Below, piece after piece: positions 17,265-26,272 of a stretch of DNA of 64,000 nucleotides. The notes beneath the pieces are model-generated. The model had not been told where the DNA came from and made no database searches. It worked only from the letters and a program-made list of their open reading frames with translations. The stretch is from Lachnospiraceae bacterium UBA3820 (GTDB lineage: Bacteria; Bacillota; Clostridia; Lachnospirales; Lachnospiraceae): the NCBI GenBank assembly GCA_002369325.1, contig DFDU01000009.1, positions 21,260-85,259 of the forward strand, given 5' to 3'. The translations under genes were made by a program, and so were the position numbers. The number at the start of each line of letters is the position of its first letter. Position 1 is the first letter of the stretch.

Positions 17265-18143
17265 TTATTCTATGTTTTGTATTTGTTCTCTTACTTTTTC
17301 TATCTCGGTTTTAAGTTCTATACCTCTGTCAGAAATCTGAAGTGAGTTTGATTTACTTAAAATAGTATTAGCCTCACGATTCATCTCCTGAACTATAAAA
17401 TCAAGCTTTCTTCCTACAGCTCCGCCTTCAAGAAGAATACTCTTGGTGCTTTCTATATGACTCTTCAGTCTGACTATTTCTTCATCCACGCATATCTTGT
17501 CTGCATAAAGAGTAACCTCAAGTGCTATTCTTTGTTCATCTATCTGCGTATTGGCATTTAATTCTTCAATCTTTTCCACAAGGCGTTTCTTATAATCGGC
17601 AATAAGTTCCGGTGATTTATCTTCAATAAATGCAACTATCTCAAGCATATTATCAAGCTTAGCAATTAAATCGGTCTTTAAATTCTCGCCCTCTTTAATT
17701 CTTGCATCCACAAAGTTATCACAGGCCTCATCAATAGAAGCCTTTAAATATTCCCATATTTCTTCATCATCCGTTGATTGTTCTTCAAGAGTGAATACCT
17801 CCGGGAAACGTCCCACACCTGATGTTTTTATGTCTGAAACAATATCAAATTCTTCCGCCATTTGCTTCAGATAACCGATATATTCGGCAGCTATCTCTTT
17901 ATTGTATTTTACACAAACATTTGATTTGCTGTAATCTTCGTAAGTAATATAAATATCTACCTTTCCTCTCTGGATTTTTTCCTTAAGAAGATTTCTTATA
18001 TCAGCTTCAAAATGATTGAATCTTTTAGGAAGCTTTATATTCATATCACAATATCTGTGATTTACAGCTTTAATCTCAACAACAATCTTTCTGTCTTCGT
18101 TTATTACTTCGCTTCTTCCGAAGCCTGTCATACTTTTTATCAA
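17265..18143 (-). CDS. yicC: YicC-family endoribonuclease
   Basis: YicC-family proteins are stress-linked endoribonucleases, studied in E. coli and B. subtilis (YloC). The 292-residue sequence has the signature start MIKSMTGFGRSEV, then EIKAVNHRYCDMNIKLP. The C-terminal DUF1732 region contains GRKLDFIVQEMNREANTILSKS. It is the first gene of the housekeeping operon, behind a good sigma-A promoter at 18193-18221. Confidence 0.93.
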   Translation of the reverse strand: MIKSMTGFGRSEVINEDRKIVVEIKAVNHRYCDMNIKLPKRFNHFEADIRNLLKEKIQRGKVDIYITYEDYSKSNVCVKYNKEIAAEYIGYLKQMAEEFDIVSDIKTSGVGRFPEVFTLEEQSTDDEEIWEYLKASIDEACDNFVDARIKEGENLKTDLIAKLDNMLEIVAFIEDKSPELIADYKKRLVEKIEELNANTQIDEQRIALEVTLYADKICVDEEIVRLKSHIESTKSILLEGGAVGRKLDFIVQEMNREANTILSKSNSLQISDRGIELKTEIEKVREQIQNIE

Positions 18144-18192
18144 ATTATTTTACCATCCCTATGTAAAATTCAATGTCATTCAAACCCAATAT

Positions 18193-18221
18193 ATTATAGT
18201 ATATCAGCGTCAAAAAAGCAA
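18193..18221 (-). promoter_or_regulatory. Sigma-A promoter for the yicC-to-putP operon
   Basis: On the minus strand TTGCTT (18221-18216) and TATAAT (18198-18193) are 17 bases apart. An overlapping alternative is TTGATT with TATACT. It lies 50 bases before the yicC start and no other promoter of this quality is seen nearby. Confidence 0.65.
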
Positions 18222-18256
18222 ATCAAAAATTCTCGTTCCTGCAGGGTTCAAATCTT

Positions 18257-20050
18257 TTATTCCAATATTTCTTCTATACCGTTTATATCCGGTTCAATGG
18301 TCATCGAATAATTGGTATGATATATAACAAATCCCGGATTTGACTTTGGCGGTTTTTTGAGATTTTTTCTTTCAGTATAATCAATCTCAACCTTGCCGTT
18401 TTCTCTTGCAGACGAATAATATGCCGCCAGCCTTGCAGCCTCCTCATAGGTTGAATCCGGAAGTTCGCTCTCGCCTCTTGTTTTTACAATAACATGTGAA
18501 CCGGGAACCGTCTTCGCATGAAACCACATATCCTTTGCATCAGCGAACTGAAATGAAAGTTCCTCATTTTGATAATTATTCTTTCCTACATACATGTCAA
18601 ACCCATCAGAGGATATATAATGCAAAGGCTTACTTTTGACCTGATTCTTTTTTTCTTTCCCATGTCCTTTCCCCTTCACATATCCGCTTTCAATTAATTC
18701 CTGCTTAATCTGCTTAAGATCATCCTCCATATTGGCTATATCAAGCGCATTTTTAACGGATATCAGATAATTCAGTTCATCCTTTGTTTCTTTGGTAAGA
18801 GTCGTCAACGCTTCATAGGTTCTTTTTAGCTTATTATACTTTTCAAAATAATCCTTTGCATTGTCCATAGCACTTTTTTCTGTTTTCAACGGTATGGTTA
18901 TCTTTTCGCCTGTATAATAATTATCGCAAACCAATTCTTTTTCACCTGCATTTACATTGTAACCATAGGCTGTAATAAGCTCTCCGTAAACCTTATATTT
19001 GTCTCTCTTATCCGTATCCTTAAGCTGTGCAATCTGTAAATCATATTTCTTCGAGGTTCTTTCTATTGCATTGGATACTATTTTCCTTAAGTCCGTGGAA
19101 TGCTGTTTCATTCTTGATGAAACACTTTTCTTGGCATAATAATCGTAAATTGTTTCAGAAATACTTGTATATGACTTTAAACCTCTTACATTTTTGGCAG
19201 GAATAGACTTTTCCGCACATACTTCTCCGTATGAAGAAAGAAGTATTGAGGAAAACTCCTTCGGTTCATATCCGTCATATGCTATACAAGGCATAAATTT
19301 ACCTTCTTTTATATCCTTAAACATATCACTGAATGCCGAATAAATCTTATCTTTTTCAAGCAAATCCAGTTCATCCGTATTATTTTTATCTACGCCGGAT
19401 CTAAATAATATTTCATTTGCCGTTACCGGTGATATTCCGGTATAGGACATATATATTGCTTTTTCAATTCTTTCGGGTTTAGCCAATACATGATTGATAA
19501 AATAATTTACATCCGCTTCCAAAGGATTCATTTTTTCTTTTGAAGGCGGATATACATATTCTCTTCCCGGAAGAACTTCCCTGACAGAGCTTACAGCATG
19601 TGAAACATGTTTAATACTGTCAATAATAATATCATCCTTATTAACGAAGATAATATTACTGTGTTTGCCCATTATCTCGACTATAAGCTTTTTAATGCAC
19701 ACATCGCCCATTTCATCCAAATGCTCTATATATATCTCTATTATTCTTTCAAAATCAGGCTGTTTAATGTCAATAATTCTTCCGTTTCCTATATGCTTTC
19801 TTAAAAGCATACAAAAATTCGGAGCAACCGCCGGATTATCCTTATTTCTGTCACTGATATATATCATCGGAATACCCGCATTGGCCGAAATTACAAGTCT
19901 GTCCGAAGTATTTCCTTTTGATGTTTTATTTTTTACAACAAGGCATATCTCATCATCCTCAGGCTGATATATCTTATATATCCTACCGCCCTCAAGCCTT
20001 GTTTTTAGTTCTTTTACAATCCCAGCGATTGTAATACCATCCATTGCCAT
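18257..20050 (-). CDS. rqcH: Ribosome quality control protein RqcH (NFACT family)
   Basis: RqcH binds stalled 50S subunits and recruits tRNA-Ala to add C-terminal alanine tails to stuck chains. The 597 residues start MAMDGITIAGIVKELKTRL, the NFACT-N domain, with the conserved acidic-Arg pair as PDFERIIEI. A coiled-coil region follows (about 345-450). The NFACT-R domain near the end carries DMWFHAKTVPGSHVIV and KPPKSNPGFVIYH. Older annotations call this a fibronectin-binding protein. AAGGAG lies eight bases before the start. It is separated from yicC by a promoter. Confidence 0.93.
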   Translation of the reverse strand: MAMDGITIAGIVKELKTRLEGGRIYKIYQPEDDEICLVVKNKTSKGNTSDRLVISANAGIPMIYISDRNKDNPAVAPNFCMLLRKHIGNGRIIDIKQPDFERIIEIYIEHLDEMGDVCIKKLIVEIMGKHSNIIFVNKDDIIIDSIKHVSHAVSSVREVLPGREYVYPPSKEKMNPLEADVNYFINHVLAKPERIEKAIYMSYTGISPVTANEILFRSGVDKNNTDELDLLEKDKIYSAFSDMFKDIKEGKFMPCIAYDGYEPKEFSSILLSSYGEVCAEKSIPAKNVRGLKSYTSISETIYDYYAKKSVSSRMKQHSTDLRKIVSNAIERTSKKYDLQIAQLKDTDKRDKYKVYGELITAYGYNVNAGEKELVCDNYYTGEKITIPLKTEKSAMDNAKDYFEKYNKLKRTYEALTTLTKETKDELNYLISVKNALDIANMEDDLKQIKQELIESGYVKGKGHGKEKKNQVKSKPLHYISSDGFDMYVGKNNYQNEELSFQFADAKDMWFHAKTVPGSHVIVKTRGESELPDSTYEEAARLAAYYSSARENGKVEIDYTERKNLKKPPKSNPGFVIYHTNYSMTIEPDINGIEEILE

Positions 20051-20129
20051 AGTATTTGCTCCTTATAAACACATATCTCTATCATATATTGCTTATTTTA
20101 CTTTTCAGTCCCGGATATGTAAATACGCA

Positions 20130-20164
20130 TACAGCCACATATATTATGAATATATGCGGCTGTA
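20130..20164 (-). terminator. Hairpin downstream of glgA
   Basis: A 16-bp stem with one G-U pair (20130-20145 with 20149-20164) lies 23 bases past the glgA stop. The T-run is weak on the minus strand (GCGTATTT) and better on the plus strand (CGTTTTT). It is most likely the glgA terminator. Confidence 0.55.
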
Positions 20165-20186
20165 CGTTTTTCATTAATATTCTAAA

Positions 20187-21623
20187 TTAAATCTGTTCAT
20201 ACAATCTTTGATAAATCTCTGCCGAATTTGTCCAACTGTAATTCTGCTGCATAGCTCTCTCCTGCATGTTAGCCCAGGCTTCTTTATCATCAAAAAATAC
20301 CTTCTTTGAATAATTAATTGTATTAAGAAGTTCAAAGGCATCATAGTTAGCGAAAGAAAATCCCGTTCCACTTCCCTCGAATTCGTTATAAGGCTGAACC
20401 GTATCCTTAAGTCCACCTGTCTCACGAACTATAGGAAGAGTACCATATCTTAATGCCATGAGCTGAGTGAGTCCGCAAGGCTCAAATCTTGAAGGAACAA
20501 GCATAGCATCACAGGCAGCATAAATCTCATGTGACAAATCATCCGAATAGAAGATATTTGCGGAAACTTTCGCAGGATGGAAGCTTTGATAATATTTAAA
20601 CATATCTTCGTATCTTCTGTCACCTGTTCCAAGTACTACAAACTGTGTTCCGTCGGTACATATATCATTCATGGCTCTGTCAACAAGGTCAAGACCTTTC
20701 TGGTCTGTGAGTCTTGAAATAATACCTATCATATAAGCACCCTCGTCAACAGGAAGACCAAGCTTCTTTTGGAGTTCTCTCTTATTTACAACTTTGTTCT
20801 TTCTGAAATTCTTAATGGTATAATTTTTGAAGATTTTCTTATCCGTAGCAGGATTATAATCATCATAATCTATACCGTTTACAATGCCCCAGAGAGACTC
20901 TCTTCTTGCCGAAAGCAGTCCGTCAAGACCTTCGCCGTATTGAGGCGTTTGTATCTCCTGAGCATAGGTATTTGAAACCGTTGTTATCTTATCCGCATAA
21001 ACAAGTCCTCCCTTGAGCATACTTGCATCTTTGTTCAGCTCAAGCTTATCAGGCGTAAATACATATTCGGGAAGTCCGGAGTATTCCTGAATGGTTCTAA
21101 TATCCCATTTGCCCTGAAACTGAAGGTTATGTATCGTCATGATTGATTTAATTCCCGAATAAAACGGGTTGCCGGAAAATAAAGTCTTAAGGTAAACGGG
21201 AACCAGCCCAGCTTGCCAATCATGGCAATGAACTATGTCGGGCTGAAAACCTATACTTGGCAATATAGCAAGTGCCGCTTTACTGAAATAACAGAATTTT
21301 TCTATATCCCATTTTACATCACCGTAAATATTAAAACCATTGAAATAATATTCATTGTCTATAAAATATACAGGAACACCTTCATACTCAAGATACATGA
21401 TACCGACATATTGCTGCTTCCAGCCAATATCCATATGAAAATGCGTGATATATCTCATTTTGCTCTTAAACTTTGCCGGAAGGCACATATAATTAGGCAT
21501 TATGACACGAACATCATATTCCTTTTTATCAAATATTCTTGGAAGTGTACCGACAACGTCCGCCAAACCTCCGGTTTTGACAAACGGAACACACTCCGAT
21601 GCTATATACGCTACTTTTTTCAT
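20187..21623 (-). CDS. glgA: Glycogen synthase (ADP-glucose, GT5)
   Basis: GlgA elongates alpha-1,4-glucan from ADP-glucose. The 478-residue GT-B enzyme has the N-terminal KTGGLADVVGTLPR (ADP-glucose-binding KxGGL), HCHDWQAGLVPVYLK, the C-terminal PSRFEPCGLTQLMALRYG with the catalytic Glu, and ETGGLKDTV. No glgB, glgC, glgD or glgP lies in the window, so the rest of the pathway must be elsewhere. It sits 45 bases after the PBP gene, with which it may be cotranscribed. Confidence 0.95.
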   Translation of the reverse strand: MKKVAYIASECVPFVKTGGLADVVGTLPRIFDKKEYDVRVIMPNYMCLPAKFKSKMRYITHFHMDIGWKQQYVGIMYLEYEGVPVYFIDNEYYFNGFNIYGDVKWDIEKFCYFSKAALAILPSIGFQPDIVHCHDWQAGLVPVYLKTLFSGNPFYSGIKSIMTIHNLQFQGKWDIRTIQEYSGLPEYVFTPDKLELNKDASMLKGGLVYADKITTVSNTYAQEIQTPQYGEGLDGLLSARRESLWGIVNGIDYDDYNPATDKKIFKNYTIKNFRKNKVVNKRELQKKLGLPVDEGAYMIGIISRLTDQKGLDLVDRAMNDICTDGTQFVVLGTGDRRYEDMFKYYQSFHPAKVSANIFYSDDLSHEIYAACDAMLVPSRFEPCGLTQLMALRYGTLPIVRETGGLKDTVQPYNEFEGSGTGFSFANYDAFELLNTINYSKKVFFDDKEAWANMQERAMQQNYSWTNSAEIYQRLYEQI

Positions 21624-21668
21624 GCAATTACCCTCCTATATATTTTATTTTTGTCCTTATTTATATAA

Positions 21669-24560
21669 TTATGGTGCAGGCACTTCAACAGGTGCCTCCG
21701 TAGGTGCCTCTGTAGGTGCCACAGTAGGCGCCTCTGTAGGTGCTTCCGTAGGTACCTCTGTTGTAGCCGGCTGCGGAGCCACTCCTCCGCCACCATTTGT
21801 AAACGCAACGCTTATACTTGCATTTTCCTGAATCTCATTAAATGTATAAGTTGTAACCGGTCCGACACTCTGTCCGTTAACCATAACATCCATTACACTG
21901 TAACCCGGATTCGGAGTTATATAGAATGTTACTGACGATCCTCTTGCACAGGTAACAGATGGCGAAATAGTTCCTCCCTCTCCGGCTGCCGAGCTGATTG
22001 TTATTTCATCGGCAAGTTCAGGATGAAGAGGACAGACCTGATCGGTAATAGCATATTCGGACGAATCTTCTCCCGATGCACTTACAAGTTTAGTAGCACC
22101 TGTTTCCTCATCAACTTCCATTACGAAGGTAACAGTATCCGGACACTGTGATGTCGCTATACATTTTGATTCGCGACAGAATGTATAAGAAGCATGTCCC
22201 GGGCATCTTTGTCCCGGCACATCCGCCGCAGCATAATAATCTGTAAATGTAGGACAACCTTCACCCGGAAGCTTTCCGGTAATCTGGCAAAGAGAAACTG
22301 TTGTAATTCCATCCGGCTTTACAAAATCAACCGAAGGATCCTGTCCTTCCATAACAGCTATCTGATCCATTATATCTCTCCACATTCTGCAGTGAAGACT
22401 CTGGTTGTATCCACCCATGTTAATATTGGAATCAAATCCCATCCAGATTGAAGCTGTATAATATGGTGTCATTCCGCAGAACCAGAGGTCATAGGTATTT
22501 GAAGTAGTACCTGTCTTACCCGCACAGCTGATACCTGTTGTCATACGTGCGGAACCACCGGTTCCTCCATTCAATACAGACTTCATTCCTTCTATAAGCT
22601 GCCAAGCCGTAGTCTCTTTCATGACTCTTCTTGTTGTCGGAGTGGTATTATCAATAACAACATTTCCGTCATGATCGATAACCTTTGAATAGACTACAGG
22701 CTTAACGTATAAACCGCCGTTTGCAATTGAACCATAAGCACCGGTCATCTCATAAGTTGTTACACCACGCGTAAGACCACCGAGTGCTGTTGCCTGGTTT
22801 ATATCCGAAATAATATTTCCTTCGGCATCAACATCATAATCAACTATCGTAGTAAGCCCCAGATCAACCAGATATTGATATGCAAGTTCAGGTGTAGCCA
22901 CTGTTATCGCTTTAACCGCAATAATATTCATGGAATCCTGAATTGCTTTTCTTACAGTTACAGGTCCACGGTAGGAAGCACCCCACCAGTTATGAACCGT
23001 TACACCGTTAGCATATTTAAGCGGTTCATCCGTAAACGGCATCGCAAGTCCGCCCCCGCAGGCATCTATAAGAGGAAGATATGCCGCAAGTATCTTAAAT
23101 GTAGAACCCGGCTGTCTCGGTGAATCAGTAGCTCTGTCAAGACTTCGGTTGGTAGTCTTCTCGCCTCTTCCTCCGACAATAGCTTTAACATAACCCGTAT
23201 GATGATCCATAATCGTAAACGAGAACTGCGGCTGAGGTGAAGTTGAAAATCGCTCTCCACTGAATGTTCCGCCCGTTCTTATAAGCATCGCTTCCTTAAA
23301 TTCATCCGCTGCTGCCCTTGCCGCTTCTTCATTCGGATATATATTATTATACTTTGAATTACCTGTTTTTTCTCTAAAATACTTTAGCAAATGTCCGATG
23401 GAATAATTGTGAGCTGTCTCACCGTCGGAATCCAATATTGTAAGATCATAATCAAGGCCTACCTGTGCTCCGTTTCCGTAATAGCTCGTATCATTAACAA
23501 CATCTTCACATATCTTCTGAATTTCCTTGTCCTGAACTGAATATACGGAATAACCGCCGGTAAATATAAGCTGCGAAGCCTCCTGCTTGGTACATCCGTA
23601 AAGCTCCATAAAATCATTTTCAAGATCTACAAGAATCTTATCAGTATAATATGAATAAATCTCTCCCTCAGCCTCTTTTATCTCCTGAACCTCAGCTATT
23701 CTGGTAAATACATCATCAGCCATAGCCTCATCATACTGAGTCTGGGTTATATATTCAAGTTCGAGCATCTTGTCAAGAACTCTTTTTCTTCTCTTTGCGC
23801 TTTCCTCAGGAAATCTTGTCGGATCGTATTTTGTCGGATTCTGTGTTATACCTGCGATTGTTGCCATCTCGGATATAGTGAGTTCATCGATGTTCTTATT
23901 AAAATACTTTGCCGAAGCAGCCTGTATTCCATTAACACCACGACCGAGATAAATCGTATTAAGGTAGCACTCTATAATCTGTTCCTTTGAATACTTCTTT
24001 TCAAGCTCCATGGCAAGATACTGTTCCTGTATCTTTCTTTCGAGTTTATCCATAAATGTAGTCTCACCGAGACCAACATTGAATACTTCATTTTTTATAA
24101 GCTGCTGTGTTATGGTCGAAGCACCCTGATCGAAGTTGCCCGATTTTGCGCCTTCAACAAACGCTCTGGCTATACCTCTTACATCTATTCCGTTATGAGT
24201 CCAGTAACGCTCATCCTCTATTGCTACAAATGCATTTATGAAATCCTTCGGAATATCTTCATAATAAACATAAACACGATTTGAACCTATCGTCGAAATC
24301 TCTGTTTCGGGATTACCGTTTTCATCATATATAAAAGTCTTAAAACCCTTAGGCATAATGCTTATCTGATTGATATCCGGTGCATTATCAAGAATGCCTT
24401 TCATCATACCGAAAACCGCACCGGCCCCTGCGATTACAATCGCAAGAAATGCCAACAATACAACCTTCAGCATATTTACCAAGACCTTACGTTTATATCT
24501 TTGTGACTTGGAAACAAGATTTTTTTGTTTCTTAATTGTTTCCGCTTTTGAATAGCCCAT
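21669..24560 (-). CDS. pbpA: Class A penicillin-binding protein 1A with C-terminal repeat extension
   Basis: This bifunctional enzyme polymerises and crosslinks peptidoglycan. Of 963 residues, a cytoplasmic basic tail and one transmembrane helix (about 28-55) come first. The GT51 domain follows (EDERYWTHNGIDVRGIARA, STITQQLIKN). The transpeptidase has the active serine in SPRQPGSTFKILA, then DSMN and GKTGTTSNTYDLWF. After about residue 740 comes a Cys-rich segment, then a single domain like the divergent InlB B-repeat (GYSVMDVMVNGQSVGPVTTY). The tail is a run of four-residue T-E-A-P units. GGAGG precedes the ATG. Confidence 0.94.
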   Translation of the reverse strand: MGYSKAETIKKQKNLVSKSQRYKRKVLVNMLKVVLLAFLAIVIAGAGAVFGMMKGILDNAPDINQISIMPKGFKTFIYDENGNPETEISTIGSNRVYVYYEDIPKDFINAFVAIEDERYWTHNGIDVRGIARAFVEGAKSGNFDQGASTITQQLIKNEVFNVGLGETTFMDKLERKIQEQYLAMELEKKYSKEQIIECYLNTIYLGRGVNGIQAASAKYFNKNIDELTISEMATIAGITQNPTKYDPTRFPEESAKRRKRVLDKMLELEYITQTQYDEAMADDVFTRIAEVQEIKEAEGEIYSYYTDKILVDLENDFMELYGCTKQEASQLIFTGGYSVYSVQDKEIQKICEDVVNDTSYYGNGAQVGLDYDLTILDSDGETAHNYSIGHLLKYFREKTGNSKYNNIYPNEEAARAAADEFKEAMLIRTGGTFSGERFSTSPQPQFSFTIMDHHTGYVKAIVGGRGEKTTNRSLDRATDSPRQPGSTFKILAAYLPLIDACGGGLAMPFTDEPLKYANGVTVHNWWGASYRGPVTVRKAIQDSMNIIAVKAITVATPELAYQYLVDLGLTTIVDYDVDAEGNIISDINQATALGGLTRGVTTYEMTGAYGSIANGGLYVKPVVYSKVIDHDGNVVIDNTTPTTRRVMKETTAWQLIEGMKSVLNGGTGGSARMTTGISCAGKTGTTSNTYDLWFCGMTPYYTASIWMGFDSNINMGGYNQSLHCRMWRDIMDQIAVMEGQDPSVDFVKPDGITTVSLCQITGKLPGEGCPTFTDYYAAADVPGQRCPGHASYTFCRESKCIATSQCPDTVTFVMEVDEETGATKLVSASGEDSSEYAITDQVCPLHPELADEITISSAAGEGGTISPSVTCARGSSVTFYITPNPGYSVMDVMVNGQSVGPVTTYTFNEIQENASISVAFTNGGGGVAPQPATTEVPTEAPTEAPTVAPTEAPTEAPVEVPAP
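21673..21763 (-). repeat. 12-bp tandem repeat coding for T-E-A-P units in PBP1A
   Basis: The last codons of the PBP gene are a degenerate 12-base tandem array encoding about seven units (TEVP, TEAP, TEAP, TVAP, TEAP, TEAP, VEVP). It resembles a cell-wall-spanning Pro/Thr/Glu linker and could change length by slippage. Confidence 0.8.
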
Positions 24561-24619
24561 TAGCTGCCTCCTGAATATATGTAAACTTTTTATTTTGATA
24601 TGTAAACATTCGCTATAGT

Positions 24620-24648
24620 ATTATAGCAAAATAAACTGTCAAATACAA
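24620..24648 (-). promoter_or_regulatory. Candidate promoter for the PBP1A gene
   Basis: On the minus strand TTGTAT (24648-24643) and TATAAT (24625-24620) are 17 bases apart. A perfect TTGACA overlaps the spacer and could pair with TACTAT 16 bases on. It lies about 60 bases before the ATG. Confidence 0.55.
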
Positions 24649-24696
24649 GTTTATTTAGATTTTATCCTCTGAATTTGAATATTATTCAAAAAAAGG

Positions 24697-24737
24697 CAAA
24701 AAAGAAAGCCGCCCTGCATATTATACTACAGAGCGAC
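24697..24737 (-). terminator. Terminator after the flavodoxin-like gene
   Basis: The arms at 24729-24737 and 24708-24716 form a 9-bp GC-rich stem with two G-U pairs, followed on the minus strand by TTTCTTTTTT. It ends the tetR/flavodoxin-like unit and separates it from the PBP promoter. Confidence 0.75.
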
Positions 24738-24771
24738 CCTTTATAGGAGGTTTACAAAAAAACTAATAACC

Positions 24772-25437
24772 TTATATAACTTTACTGAATCTAACACCGG
24801 CAAACATTGAATCATCCAGATAGATATTATTAAGTCTTGACTTTGTCCTGCCCGTCTTTTCAAATGAGTAGCCGTAATTCAGTCCAAACTCATTGTATTG
24901 CTTTTCAATGCGCGGTTTATTTTTTATTTCATCATAGCAATGGTACAAAAGCCCGTCGAGTATTACCGAAATTTTATCCTCTAACGAATAATACTCATCC
25001 TCGATAACAGATACACCGTCACTGAAAGCATCACGTCTGATATCTCTACATCTAATGTAAATATCCGGTTTTCTGTTCAAATGCTTTTTTTCAATTTCCC
25101 TTTTAAACTGCTCAATTATCTTAATACTGCTGTTTGACTTATAATCCAAATGCTCTCCGATTGCGACACCGTAAACATATGTATCTTTTCCGATTCTTAA
25201 ACTCATCAGAAAAGACTGAATTGCCAAAGATATACCCCAGCTGTGTGCAGGGAAAACGATTCCCACACTGCAAGCTTCAAGCTTTTCCCCCATATAGTCC
25301 GTATATTTTAATACAGTACAATGCTTCATACCATTTCTGATATGTTCGACTACCTCTCTTCCGGCATCCATCTTACGAAGTCGTCCGGAAAGCGGCATAG
25401 CATCCATTTCATCAGTTACGTAAAATACGTAATTCAT
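24772..25437 (-). CDS. Flavodoxin-like protein downstream of a TetR regulator
   Basis: This 221-residue protein resembles the flavodoxin half of EFR1-type proteins. The segment CSVGIVFPAHSWGISLAIQS near residues 57-76 looks like the flavodoxin loop with aromatic isoalloxazine contacts, followed by strand TYVYGVAIG. The usual N-terminal phosphate loop (TGN/T-type) is not clear: the start is MNYVFYVTDEMDAMPLSG. There is no ferredoxin domain. It starts two bases after the tetR stop with GAGGAGG five bases before the ATG, so the regulator probably controls it. FMN binding is an inference, and the function is unknown. Confidence 0.55.
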   Translation of the reverse strand: MNYVFYVTDEMDAMPLSGRLRKMDAGREVVEHIRNGMKHCTVLKYTDYMGEKLEACSVGIVFPAHSWGISLAIQSFLMSLRIGKDTYVYGVAIGEHLDYKSNSSIKIIEQFKREIEKKHLNRKPDIYIRCRDIRRDAFSDGVSVIEDEYYSLEDKISVILDGLLYHCYDEIKNKPRIEKQYNEFGLNYGYSFEKTGRTKSRLNNIYLDDSMFAGVRFSKVI

Positions 25438-25439
25438 GC

Positions 25440-26066
25440 TTACCTCCTCACCAGCGACTCATAAAATGTCCTGAAAGAATACTTCAGGTATTCGTCCCTG
25501 TCCATATTAACTTTGTTCTTTAATATATCTTTCTTTCTGTCAGCAACCTGGATGATACCGCTTATGGCAGACCATACATAAAGCACTGTAGGCTGAAGCT
25601 CGATATCCTTTCTCAACACGTTATGCTTAACCCCTTTTTCGAGAAGGCTGCTGATCAAATCGCGAAGCTCTTTTCCAACATCCTGATTAATAATATCGGT
25701 CCTCTTTCTGCTGTTGGTCATCTTCTCTTCACCCATGAGACTGGCATAGTATTTAGGATACTTCTCTTCAAAGCTTACAAGACAATCACAAAGTCTGTAA
25801 TATGAATCTTCAAAGCCCGTCTCTGCATCTATACAGGTTTCGATTTCACCCGTAAGAATGCTCATATAATCTTCCACTATTGAATTGTATATGTCTTCTT
25901 TACTTTTAAAGTAGACATAAATGGTTGATTTGCTATAGTCGGCATGCTTCGCAATGTCATCCATCGTTGTTGCCTCTACGCCTTTAAGCTCGAACAATTC
26001 TTTAGCCGCTTCTAAAATATTATCACGGTTAAACTGCTCCAAAGCCGCTTTCTTACGTGTCCCCAT
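25440..26066 (-). CDS. TetR/AcrR-family transcriptional regulator
   Basis: This is a one-component repressor of about 208 residues. The N-terminal helix-turn-helix reads ILEAAKELFELKGVEATTMDDIAKHADYSKSTIYVYFKSKEDI when taken in two parts (residues about 15-57). The C-terminal ligand-binding domain is all-helical and typical of the AcrR type. The start at 26066 has GAGG six bases upstream; a TTG four codons earlier overlaps that site. Its leader of about 170 bases contains AT-rich half-sites, suggesting autoregulation. It is cotranscribed with the flavodoxin-like gene. Confidence 0.9.
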   Translation of the reverse strand: MGTRKKAALEQFNRDNILEAAKELFELKGVEATTMDDIAKHADYSKSTIYVYFKSKEDIYNSIVEDYMSILTGEIETCIDAETGFEDSYYRLCDCLVSFEEKYPKYYASLMGEEKMTNSRKRTDIINQDVGKELRDLISSLLEKGVKHNVLRKDIELQPTVLYVWSAISGIIQVADRKKDILKNKVNMDRDEYLKYSFRTFYESLVRR

Positions 26067-26111
26067 CTTAACCCTCAAATCTTTTCATACGCTTAGTTTA
26101 TCTTTCATACT

Positions 26112-26154
26112 TATAGTTCGATTATCGTATTATTATACCGAATATCGAATTATA
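26112..26154. promoter_or_regulatory. Possible TetR operator half-sites
   Basis: TATAGTTCGAT (26112-26122) and ATCGAATTATA (26144-26154) form an inverted repeat with one mismatch. A third copy of the half-site (TATAAGTTCGAT) lies at 26251-26262 in the spacer of the promoter. Binding by the adjacent TetR protein is inferred from position. Confidence 0.4.
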
Positions 26155-26243
26155 GTTATAGTTATTGTATTATAATTATGTTAATCGTATTATAATTTTA
26201 TTTTCTGTATCTTAATTATAATTTATAAACCAATCTGTCGATA

Positions 26244-26272
26244 ATTGTACTATAAGTTCGATTTGTTGTCAA
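26244..26272 (-). promoter_or_regulatory. Strong sigma-A promoter for tetR, inside the 3' end of sigF
   Basis: TTGACA (26272-26267) and TACAAT (26249-26244) are exactly 17 bases apart on the minus strand. The -35 box and spacer overlap the final codons of sigF. Confidence 0.7.

Noticed and set aside
21673..21763. A CRISPR array or satellite in the PBP1A 3' end
   Set aside because: The repeats are 12 bp, in frame and encode a simple four-residue unit with no spacers.
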